29,169 bases of DNA from CAZRIE01 sp964600075. Its GTDB lineage: Bacteria > Bacteroidota > Bacteroidia > Flavobacteriales > Flavobacteriaceae. Shown in pieces: positions 17,413 through 25,432 of this stretch; the stretch's first letter is position 1, and each line of letters opens with the position of its first letter. Where the stretch lies: the NCBI GenBank assembly GCA_964600075.1, contig CAZRIE010000050.1:1-29169 (forward strand), read 5' to 3'. The position numbers and the translations under genes are program-made. The notes beneath the pieces were generated by a model. That model ran no database searches and was not told the origin of the DNA. It saw nothing but the letters and a program-made list of their open reading frames with translations.

Positions 17413-18933
17413 ACCCCTGAGCGTGAATGGTGGGACCTTAATTATTATGATCTTTACGTTGATGTCGACCCTGAAAAGAAGTTTATTTCAGGCAGTAATA
17501 CCATTCGCTATAAAGTGCTTGAACCCAAGCAAGTGCTTCAAGTCGATTTGCAAACTCCACTGAAAATTGAAAAAGTTACCCAAGACGGTATAGCGTTGAA
17601 AGTCGAACACAATGGTAACGCCCATTTTGTACAACTCGAAAAACCTCAAAAAAAGGGTGAGTTCAATGAGATTATCGTGAAGTATTCCGGGCATCCGAGA
17701 GAGGCGGTCCGTGCGCCATGGGACGGTGGTTTTTCTTGGAAAAAAGACGATAACGGCAAAGACTTTGTTGCCACTTCGAACCAGGGTCTGGGCGCAAGTG
17801 TTTGGTGGCCCAACAAAGACCACATGTACGATGAAGTCGACAGTATGCAGATTAGTGTCAAAGCCCCTAAAGGGCTTATGAATGTCTCCAACGGAAGACT
17901 TAGAAAAATAGATAAAGCTACCAATACCTCTTATTGGTTCGTATCGAACCCCATCAACAACTACGGTGTGAATATCAATATTGGCGACTATGCTTATTTT
18001 GGCGAGAATTACGAGGGTGAAAAAGGCACTCTGGACATGGATTATTATGTTTTAAGCTATAATCTCGAAAAAGCCAAGGTACATTTCAAAGATGCCCTAT
18101 TGATGATGAAGGCCTTTGAACATTGGTTTGGCCCCTACCCTTTTTATGAGGACAGTTTTAAACTGGTCGAAGTACCTTATCTCGGTATGGAACATCAAAG
18201 TTCTGTCACTTATGGAAATAAGTATATGAAAGGTTATCTCGGCAAAGATCTTTCCGGTACAGGCTGGGGACTAAAATTCGACTTTTTGATCATTCATGAA
18301 GCTGGCCATGAATGGTTCGCCAATAACATTACGTACAAAGATATGGCCGACATGTGGATACATGAAGGCTTTACCGCCTATTCGGAAAACATTTTCCTGA
18401 ATTATCATCATGGTAAAGAAGCCTCCGCAGATTATGTTATCGGTACACGGGCAAAAATCGTGAACGACAAACCCATAATCGCGCCGTACGATGTAAATGC
18501 CACAGGATCGAAAGATATGTACTACAAAGGAGCGAATATGTTGCATACCATTCGACAATTAGTGGGCGATGATGAAAAGTGGCGGCAAATTTTGCGAGGC
18601 CTGAACAAAGAGTTTTACCATCAGACCGTAACCACAAAACAAATAGAGGACTACATGTCAGAAAAATCCGGAATGGACCTTTCGAAAGTTTTCGATCAAT
18701 ATCTAAGAACTGCCAAGATTCCTGTTCTTGAATATAAAACCGATGGTGATTCGTTAAAATTCAGGTATGCCAATGTGGTTGATGGATTTGATATGCCCAT
18801 TAAAATTACGGTAGATCGTAAGGTGCATTCCCTTTCCCCAACCGCGGACTGGAGTACCCTTGCAATGAAAGGAGATGTATCGACACTTACGGTAGATATA
18901 AATTATTATATCGATAGCAAACTGATGCAGTAA
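17413..18933 (+). CDS. M1-family zinc aminopeptidase, 5' end lost in a gap
   Basis: The visible 506 residues start at TPEREWWDL, the beginning of the M1 N-terminal beta domain. The catalytic site HEAGHEWFANN (His codon at 18295) is followed, exactly 18 residues after the second His, by the third ligand Glu in WIHEGFTAYSEN, so HEXXH-X18-E is intact. The substrate-N-terminus motif reads GMEHQSSVTYG, the GMEHQ form used by many bacterial M1 enzymes in place of GAMEN. A Tyr at MYYKGANML stabilises the transition state in the family. The start codon and signal peptide must lie in the gap; I infer a secreted or periplasmic enzyme from relatives and from its neighbour. The stop at 18931-18933 is followed by 58 bases without a clear terminator before the sulfatase. 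Confidence 0.9.
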   Translation, partial: TPEREWWDLNYYDLYVDVDPEKKFISGSNTIRYKVLEPKQVLQVDLQTPLKIEKVTQDGIALKVEHNGNAHFVQLEKPQKKGEFNEIIVKYSGHPREAVRAPWDGGFSWKKDDNGKDFVATSNQGLGASVWWPNKDHMYDEVDSMQISVKAPKGLMNVSNGRLRKIDKATNTSYWFVSNPINNYGVNINIGDYAYFGENYEGEKGTLDMDYYVLSYNLEKAKVHFKDALLMMKAFEHWFGPYPFYEDSFKLVEVPYLGMEHQSSVTYGNKYMKGYLGKDLSGTGWGLKFDFLIIHEAGHEWFANNITYKDMADMWIHEGFTAYSENIFLNYHHGKEASADYVIGTRAKIVNDKPIIAPYDVNATGSKDMYYKGANMLHTIRQLVGDDEKWRQILRGLNKEFYHQTVTTKQIEDYMSEKSGMDLSKVFDQYLRTAKIPVLEYKTDGDSLKFRYANVVDGFDMPIKITVDRKVHSLSPTADWSTLAMKGDVSTLTVDINYYIDSKLMQ

Positions 18934-18991
18934 ATTTTGAGATAATCATATAATTCGATCATATCGTCTATCCCACGCAAAAAATTACATC

Positions 18992-20572
18992 ATGAAGTAT
19001 CGGTCATTCTGCAACTTTTTTTATTGTTTATTCATAGTAGCTTTGTTGTCTTCATGTGCCGAAAACGATGCTAAAAAACTGGAAAAGGTTATTCAAAAGC
19101 CCAATATTGTTTTGATTATGGCAGATGATATCGGCATTTCCGATATCGGTGCTTATGGCAGTGAAATCAAGACACCCAACATAGACTTTCTTGCCCAGCA
19201 GGGGCTCCGTTTCACCACTTTTTACAATATGGCGAAATGTAATCCCACGAGATCGTCATTATTGACAGGCTTGTATAGCGGAGGGAATGGGGCCGTACAT
19301 TTGGCCCAGCTTACCAAAAATGCCGGTTACACGAATATCATGAGCGGAAAGGAGCATTTCGATAATTGGGTGCCAGACTATTGTAAAGCGGAGAACGTTT
19401 TTGACAAGTCTTTTTATTTTTGGGCAACCACGGAATATTTTTTACCGCCGAGCGGAAGTTTCGAACGCCCTTTTTATTTGGATGGAAAACAGATAAAACC
19501 AGATGCTATAGCGCACAGGCAGAAGCCTATGTACAAGACGGACTTTATAACCGATTATGCCATCGACTGGCTTGAGGATACATTTCAAGAGGATAATCCC
19601 TTTTTTCTGTACCTCCCCTACCATTCGGCACATTACCCTCTGCAAGCGAGACCGGAAGATATCGCGAAGTATAGAGGAAAATACCTAAGGGGATGGGATG
19701 CCTTACGGCAAGAGCGCTTTCAAAAAATGCAGCAATTAGAGGTACTCCCAGAGAATACCGATCTAAGCCCGCCTGAAGGAAACCTGAATACCTCAAGAGG
19801 GCCATTAGTGCCGAGCTACACAGATTACTATCCTTGGGAAGGGCTTTCCGATATAGAAAAAGATTCGCTTGATTTAGAGATGTCAGTTTACGCGGCCATG
19901 ATAGACCGCATGGATCAAAATATAGGTCGGGTGCTGGACAAATTAAAAGAAAGCGGAAAGCTGGATAACACACTCGTTCTCTTTTTGGCTGATAACGGTT
20001 CATGCCCATTTTACACAAACAAAATAAAAGACGTGCAACCCGGTCCAGCAAATTCGTATTGGAGCTTAAGAAGTACTTGGGCCAATTTAGGCAACACGCC
20101 CTACAGGCAGTACAAACAATGTGGCCATGAAGGTGGCAGTCATACGCCCTTTATTGCGTATTGGCCGGATAAAATTGCTCCGAACAGCTTTACACATCAA
20201 CCAGGCCATGTAGTAGATATTGCACCTACTTTTCTGGATATTTTGGGAGCTTCGTATCCCGATTCCATCAATGGCTATTCTACGTTACCGCTACATGGAC
20301 AATCGTTGCTTCCTATCTTTAAGGGTGAACAACGCGAAGAACCCGATTACTTTATTTCCGGCCTTGACAGGTTTCGAATGTTCAGAAGTGGAAATTATAA
20401 AATTGTTCGCCTCAATGGTGGTGATTGGGAACTATATAATATCAAAGAAGATCCGACCGAACTACATAATTTGGCTTCTAATTCTCCAGAGAAACTAAAC
20501 GAATTGACGATGCTTTATACTGAAATCGAACCGGGTCTGGCTGATATTGGGCCCACATCCCCCAATAGATAA
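18992..20572 (+). CDS. Arylsulfatase, family S1 (formylglycine type), lipoprotein
   Basis: A 526-residue sulfatase that would hydrolyse sulfate esters, in marine flavobacteria usually of algal or animal glycans. The N-terminus is a lipoprotein signal ending in VALLSSC (Cys22). Metal-binding Asp residues are in NIVLIMADDIGISDIGAYG. The formylglycine motif is CNPTRSSLLTG (Cys83), a variant of CxPxR that is still convertible. Further family features are SGKEHFDNW (where many S1 enzymes have GKWHLG), LFLADNGS and CGHEGGSHTPFIAYWP, and the C-terminal GNYKIVRLNGGDWELYNI and LYNIKEDPTELHNLA. A formylglycine-generating enzyme would be needed elsewhere in the genome; none is in the window. No SusC/SusD pair is nearby, so it is not in a recognisable polysaccharide utilisation locus here. 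Confidence 0.92.
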   Translation: MKYRSFCNFFYCLFIVALLSSCAENDAKKLEKVIQKPNIVLIMADDIGISDIGAYGSEIKTPNIDFLAQQGLRFTTFYNMAKCNPTRSSLLTGLYSGGNGAVHLAQLTKNAGYTNIMSGKEHFDNWVPDYCKAENVFDKSFYFWATTEYFLPPSGSFERPFYLDGKQIKPDAIAHRQKPMYKTDFITDYAIDWLEDTFQEDNPFFLYLPYHSAHYPLQARPEDIAKYRGKYLRGWDALRQERFQKMQQLEVLPENTDLSPPEGNLNTSRGPLVPSYTDYYPWEGLSDIEKDSLDLEMSVYAAMIDRMDQNIGRVLDKLKESGKLDNTLVLFLADNGSCPFYTNKIKDVQPGPANSYWSLRSTWANLGNTPYRQYKQCGHEGGSHTPFIAYWPDKIAPNSFTHQPGHVVDIAPTFLDILGASYPDSINGYSTLPLHGQSLLPIFKGEQREEPDYFISGLDRFRMFRSGNYKIVRLNGGDWELYNIKEDPTELHNLASNSPEKLNELTMLYTEIEPGLADIGPTSPNR

Positions 20573-20584
20573 AAAATATAACTT

Positions 20585-20643
20585 CTTGAAGCCTGCCAAT
20601 CCCGGAGCCGGGCCTGTGGAGTATTTTAAGAGCGGGCTTAAGG
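20585..20643 (+). other. Folded element in the sulfatase 3' region: enclosing stem around a GC-rich hairpin
   Basis: An outer stem pairs 20585-20593 (CTTGAAGCC) with 20635-20643 (GGCTTAAGG), eight of nine positions pairing with one mismatch. It encloses CCCGGAGCCGGG (20601-20612), a perfect GC-rich inverted repeat in an otherwise AT-rich spacer. An alternative small stem is TTAAG (20626-20630) with CTTAA (20637-20641). It starts 12 bases after the sulfatase stop. It is not a class I can name; it may be an mRNA 3' structure or a dispersed repeat. Confidence 0.4.
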
Positions 20644-20644
20644 C

Positions 20645-20683
20645 AAAAAAGGGAGGTGCTTTTTAAAACCAAACCCCTTTTTT
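20645..20683. terminator. Bidirectional terminator-like hairpin between convergent genes
   Basis: AAAAAAGGG (20645-20653) is complementary to CCCTTTTTT (20675-20683), with GGT and ACC pairing further inside. Read on either strand it gives a G/C stem base ending in six T, which suits ending both the sulfatase transcript and the minus-strand ThuA/PQQ-dehydrogenase transcript. Confidence 0.7.
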
Positions 20684-20733
20684 ATGTGCCAAGATAATAA
20701 TCTACATAAAAGCCTAACAGATGTTTGCAGCTA

Positions 20734-23700
20734 CTACTTCGCTTGCAAAGCCACTGACTTTACACCTGTTAACGGAATAGCACCTTCCGCTCCATTATCG
20801 GTGTAACTTGCTGTGATGACCATTACGTTTGCTCCTTTAACGGGCTGTGGTTTTATTGTTCCCGAAATGGGCAAGGATTTGAGTTTTACCGAACTTTCGG
20901 CCAATGACATAATATACTCGGCAATTTGTCGGGTTTCATCTTTGGTGATGTTCGGGTGGGCGGGCATATTGACTTCGCCCCATACACCTGCACCACCGTA
21001 GACTATTTTCTTTTCTAGATAGGCCTTTGCACTGGACACTTTTTGATACTTTTTAGCAACATCTCTGTAGTTCGGACCTATGGAAGCTTCGGCCTCCTTA
21101 TGGCAAGTTTTACAATCCATGCCTTGTGTCAATGCTTTCCCCATAACTGCGGCGGATACCTGTTGGTGGCCGAGGGACTTATTGACTTCGTCAAGACTTT
21201 CCAAATAATCTACCGAGACAAAAACATTCGATTCATCTATAGTTCCCCCATCGGCATCGGTCACCGACACTAAATATTTCACCGGAACACCTTCCGTAAA
21301 AAAGGAAGAATTTCCACCTTTCAAATCGATGCTTACTTCCGGTTTCGAGTTTCCGGCAACAATGGAAACCGCATCACTTTGGGCGGAGTCGTTTTTAGCG
21401 TCATTCACTTCAACAGAGATTTTATACTTCCCTGCATCGACATAGGTATATGAAATCTCAGGAGTTTTGGTATTTTGGGTTTCACCATTGCCCAAATCCC
21501 AAACATAACTCATGGTATCGTTTTCACGGTCCCTTACTTTTATCTTCGCAGTAACGGTGAGCGGTAATTTTCCCGAGGTCTTGTCAACGATCATATTATC
21601 GATAATCGGTGGTCGATTACCACCGTTGTATTCAATATAACTCAAAGAAGAATCATCATTTTTGGTGTACCATCCGCTACCATACTCCAACAGATAAAGC
21701 CTTCCATCGGGACCCATTTCCATGTCGATAAGACTGTTCACTTCGATGTCCGATGCAAAAGGTTCCATTTTATTGAAAGTTCCATCTTCGAATAGTGATA
21801 CGGCTTTCATCCAGCCGCGTATCCAATCGTAGATAATTACCTTTCCGTCAAAGTAATCGGGAAGACCACCGCCATTTATATACAAATCGGAATAATAGGT
21901 CGGCCCCGCCATGGCATTTCTACCACCTGAACCCACCTGCGGAAAATCTTTTATATCGGCGTACGGGTAAAATACCATGGCTGGTTGGGCCGCTGGCAAT
22001 TCACGAAGGCCGGTATTATTTCTTGAATCATTGATTGGTTTTGCAGGATCAAAGGTTATACCGCTTTCCCCAGTTTCGAAATCAAAATCTACATAAGGTT
22101 GATTATCGCCCACAAATAATGGCCATCCGAAATTGCCCGCCGCTCTCGCCTGGCCTACTTCATCATAACCCCTGGTACCGCGAGTCTCAAATTTATCTTC
22201 ACGGGCATCGGGGCCAACATCGCCCCAATACACATAGCCCTTTTTCGGGTCCACCGAAATTCGATACGGGTTACGATGTCCCATGGTATAGATTTCCGGC
22301 CGTGTTTTGGCAGTGCCTTCCGCAAATAAGTTACCTTCTGGAATGTCATAACTACCATCCTCTTTTACTTTTATACGGATTATTTTACCACGCAAATCGT
22401 TCGTGTTTCCTGAAGAACGCCTAGCATCATACTGTTCTTTACCGGGCAGATCATTTATAGGGCCATAGCCATTGAGCACATATTTGGAACTCTTATCATT
22501 GAATGGTGTTGAGTTATCTCCTGTGGAAAGATATAATAGATTATCAGGACCAAATGCAATGGAGCCTCCGGTATGGCAACAAATTTCACGTTGCGAATCA
22601 ACATCAAGAATTACTTGTTCAGAGGCTATATCAAAGACGCCATCCTTAAACTTAAATCGAGATAATCTATTGACCCAATTATCTCCTGTAGGGCTAAAAT
22701 AAGCATAGACCCAGTGATTGGTTTCGTAATCGGGGTCTTTCTGAAGGCCCATCAAACCCTCTTCAACATTTACGCCTTTGGTTCGCAAGGTCTTGTCATA
22801 GACATGCAACAAGGCGACTTGCTTTAATTCTTGGGTTGCTGCATCGTAATGCATTATTTCTCCCCTTCTTTGGGCTACAAGTACGTCATTATTCGGAAGT
22901 ACGGTCATTTCGATAGGCTCAAAGAACTCACCTTGGACCAATTGTTTTTTGGAAAAGCGGTCGAGATCGGGCGGTATTTGGGTCTTCGCTTTGACATAGT
23001 CTAATTTCTGGTTTTCACCTATCGCGTATTGAATCCCCCCCCAAAGGTGTTTTAGAAAGTTTTCGTCAGAAAAAGTTTCGTTGGTATGCCCAGCACCGGT
23101 ATAAAACGCCCTTCCCCCATCGAATTCATGGTACCATGCTATGGGGTGATAATCGCCATTTTCGCCTCCCTCGTAGGTCGATTCGTCAACCGTCATAATC
23201 ACATTGACATCGGGGTTTATATTTTTATAATTGTATAGTTCGTCGGTCCTGTGCCAAACTGAGTCGGTAAAATACTCTGTCGCAATAAAATTCTGGTCCG
23301 TGATAATGAAATCGGCTTCGGGTGTACCGGCCGGATGGCTTTGAAACTGTGCCCCTACCAATTTAGTTTACCACCCCCAGTCATATTCTGTATCGGCGGC
23401 GGAATGAATACCGACAAATCCGCCACCCGCTTGAATATACCGTTCGAAAGCGGCTTCTTGTTTACCATTGAGTACATTAAGGGTCGTACTTAAAAATATA
23501 ATGGCGGAATATTGTTTTAAATTATCCTCATTGAATAGTTCGCCATTTTTGGTCGTGTCAACGGCAAAACCCTTCTCGGCACCCATTTTTTGTGCTGCCG
23601 CCAGACCTGCGGGAATAGATTTATGATTCCATCTCATAGTTTTTGAGAAGACCAAAACTTTAGGTTTTCCGTCTCTCTTATTTCCGCAGTTTGCAAGTAC

Positions 23701-23742
23701 AAGACCGAAAATTATAACAAGAATGAGGGCGCTTTTTTTCAT
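20734..23742 (-). pseudogene. ThuA - PQQ-dependent sugar dehydrogenase - PKD - cytochrome c lipoprotein, broken by one in-frame stop
   Basis: One 1003-codon frame with a single TAA at codon 125. Order: lipoprotein signal ending VLANC (Cys19); ThuA-like domain (about 27-250); glucose/sorbosone dehydrogenase propeller (about 260-690), with GEFFEPIEMTVLPNNDVLV, CCHTGGSIAFGPDNLLYLS, GKIIRIK, MGHRNPYRISVDP and AGNFGWPLFVGDN; PKD domain (about 709-800), with YVWDLGNGETQNTKTPEISY; a cytochrome c with haem motif CKTCH (877-881) and a likely Met ligand in NMPAHP; and a short C-terminal tail. Intact relatives should be envelope-anchored oxidases passing electrons from sugar through PQQ to haem. The stop splits ThuA after DTEYDWGW, where relatives continue with Tyr-x-Lys-Leu-Val-Gly-Ala. 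No other lesion is visible in 875 codons downstream, so the damage is recent, a base-call error, or strain-specific. The downstream part could be translated from a TTG at 23361 but would lack the export signal. Confidence 0.85.
23368..23370 (-). other. In-frame TAA nonsense codon within the ThuA domain
   Basis: Minus-strand codons here read TGG-TAA-ACT-AAA-TTG-GTA-GGG, that is Trp-stop-Thr-Lys-Leu-Val-Gly. ThuA relatives have Tyr at the stop position, and TAT or TAC becomes TAA by one substitution. The frame is the same on both sides. Confidence 0.9.
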
Positions 23743-23871
23743 GGGGAAAATTTAAAAGTCTGTAATATAATTCAAAACAAACCTTAAATTTAATCATTAG
23801 GATTTAATACGCCTAAATTCATTTGTTGAAGAAAACTTATTTTCGACATGTGGTAAGAATTATCAATAAGA

Positions 23872-24447
23872 ATGAAGAATATTAAAGAATACTATTTCAA
23901 AAATGATGTTGAATGGCGCGATTGGCTCCAAGAAAACCATACCCAAGAAGAGGGTATTTATTTGATTTTTTATAAAATCGAACATGAAAATGATAGTATG
24001 CGCTGGGAAGAGGCAGTTCGCGTGTCTCTTTGCTACGGCTGGATAGATAGCACAGTCAAGAGTCTGGGTAATGGAAAAAGAAGACAATATTTCTGCCCTC
24101 GGAAACCAAAAAGTGTCTGGAGCAGAATCAACAAAAATCATATCAAAGAGCTTACCGCCAAGGAGCTGATGCACAATAGCGGGCTTACAGGTATTAAAGT
24201 GGCAAAAGAAAATGGTTCGTGGTCGGCTTTGGACGATGTTGAAAACGGGGTCATTCCAGAGGGACTCCAAAAAGCGTTCGACAAAAATTCAATAGCATTT
24301 GCAAATTATCAGGTCTTCACGAGAGGTCAGCGCAAAGGCTATCTCTATTGGCTCAATCAGGCCAAAAGAGATGATACCCGTCAAAAGAGGATTGTTGAAA
24401 TTGTTAGGTTGTGTAAGGTCGGTATCAAATCAAGGGGCGGTCGATAG
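23872..24447 (+). CDS. YdeI/OmpD-associated family protein
   Basis: A 191-residue cytosolic protein. The opening EYYFKNDVEWRDWLQENH, the central EAVRVSLCYGWIDSTVKSLG, the YFCPRKPKSVWSRINKNH segment, and the C-terminal GQRKGYLYWLNQAKRDDTRQKRI are the recognisable marks of the YdeI/OmdA family (bacteriocin-protection-like). The family is widespread, and its biochemical role is not established; links to envelope stress or bacteriocin tolerance have been proposed for some members. The ATG at 23872 gives the usual length. It is divergent from the ThuA/PQQ-dehydrogenase gene across 129 bases and stands alone, with 108 bases before the next gene. Confidence 0.82.
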   Translation: MKNIKEYYFKNDVEWRDWLQENHTQEEGIYLIFYKIEHENDSMRWEEAVRVSLCYGWIDSTVKSLGNGKRRQYFCPRKPKSVWSRINKNHIKELTAKELMHNSGLTGIKVAKENGSWSALDDVENGVIPEGLQKAFDKNSIAFANYQVFTRGQRKGYLYWLNQAKRDDTRQKRIVEIVRLCKVGIKSRGGR

Positions 24448-24480
24448 TATAAATATATTATTAAAGTATAAATTTAACCT

Positions 24481-24488
24481 TACTTTTG
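24481..24488 (+). promoter_or_regulatory. Candidate -7 promoter box for the CDP-alcohol phosphatidyltransferase gene
   Basis: TACTTTTG is an exact match to the Bacteroidota -7 consensus TAnnTTTG and lies in an AT-rich spacer 67 bases before the ATG at 24556. No clear -33 TTTG is present at the usual distance. Confidence 0.4.
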
Positions 24489-24555
24489 CATCAGCAAGCA
24501 GTGTTTGGGCCAGCGTGTTTTCGTTCCCGGTTTTCTTTTTGCTTTTGGTAATAAA

Positions 24556-25323
24556 ATGTCAAAATTACCCAAGGAAAATCAATTCTTCGATTTATCCGAT
24601 TATGGAAGGCCCGTTGCGAAAGTAATTGCAAAATCGTTAAAAAATACATCTGTTACTCCTGTTCACGTGACTTTGGCATTTGTTGTCGCAGGTCTACTTG
24701 CCATCGTATGTATACTGAACCAATTCTACTGGACCACTTTGTTTTTTCTGATAATGAAATCTGTGCTAGATGCGGCGGACGGTGAACTTGCGAGAATAAA
24801 GAAAACACCTTCATATACCGGAAGATACTTAGATTCGGTTTCAGACATCATTTTGAACGCCCTAAACCTACTAACGATTTGGTATGTTACCAACGGTTCT
24901 TTATTTCAAACTTTTTTGGCATTTTTCGGGCTACAATTACAGGGCACCTTGTATAATTATTATTACGTCATACTTAGGAACAAACATAACGGAGATACTA
25001 CCAGCCGTGTCTTTGAGCATGAAGTACCTAAAGCAATGCCTGGAGAAAACCAGCACAATGTGAATATCCTCTTTGGTATATATAATATCTTATACGGGCT
25101 TTTTGATAAAATAATCTACCAAATGGACCGTGGAGCAATAGAGAGCAAAAATCTACCAAATTGGTTTATGACGGCTGTCTCCACCTTCGGTCTCGGCTTT
25201 CAGCTCTTGATTATCGGGTTGATGTTGGCCTTAGATTTTCGGGAGTACATTATTCCATTTTTTATTGGATATTCTTTTCTGATATTGGTTTTTATCGCGC
25301 TAAGGAGAATCATCAATCGGTAA
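24556..25323 (+). CDS. CDP-alcohol phosphatidyltransferase family membrane protein
   Basis: A 255-residue integral membrane enzyme that would transfer a phosphoalcohol from a CDP-linked donor to an alcohol acceptor, as in phospholipid head-group synthesis. The full family signature D-x2-DG-x2-AR-x8-G-x3-D-x3-D is present from Asp72 to Asp97 (DAADGELAR, then GRYLDSVSD), so the two-metal site is intact. About six membrane segments are visible, for example VTLAFVVAGLLAIVCILN, FGLGFQLLIIGLMLALDF and IPFFIGYSFLILVFIAL. The ATG at 24556 (MSKLPKENQFFDL) was chosen over a TTG at 24505 that adds 17 residues. The alcohol acceptor cannot be told from sequence. It lies upstream of an amidohydrolase with 109 bases between, so linkage is uncertain. 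Confidence 0.87.
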   Translation: MSKLPKENQFFDLSDYGRPVAKVIAKSLKNTSVTPVHVTLAFVVAGLLAIVCILNQFYWTTLFFLIMKSVLDAADGELARIKKTPSYTGRYLDSVSDIILNALNLLTIWYVTNGSLFQTFLAFFGLQLQGTLYNYYYVILRNKHNGDTTSRVFEHEVPKAMPGENQHNVNILFGIYNILYGLFDKIIYQMDRGAIESKNLPNWFMTAVSTFGLGFQLLIIGLMLALDFREYIIPFFIGYSFLILVFIALRRIINR

Positions 25324-25432
25324 TTCTTTTTATCTTCCATCTATCTAAATTAGAATTGACAGCATGTTTTCGAAGTTATCTAAACTCTTCTTTAGCAGTA
25401 TTTTGCTTTTACAAAAAATAACTTTAAGAATT

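Noticed and set aside
16072..18933. A single 953-residue double peptidase (M28-M1 fusion)
   Set aside because: The frame crosses an arbitrary run of 100 N; domain boundaries on both sides show two separate genes with missing ends.
17413..18933. Type IX secretion C-terminal domain on the M1 peptidase
   Set aside because: The C-terminus ends in the normal M1 domain (SKLMQ) with no sorting-domain motif.
23359..23361. TTG at 23361 as the true start of a separate PQQ-dehydrogenase gene
   Set aside because: The peptide begins inside the ThuA domain, has no export signal although the protein needs one for PQQ and haem, and the upstream ORF supplies exactly the missing ThuA start in the same frame.
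23368..23370. Selenocysteine or pyrrolysine readthrough of the internal stop
   Set aside because: The codon is TAA, and the expected residue from relatives is Tyr; simple nonsense mutation or base error is more likely.
24505..24555. TTG start for the CDP-alcohol phosphatidyltransferase
   Set aside because: The ATG at 24556 gives a normal length, and the added 17 residues look like translated leader sequence.
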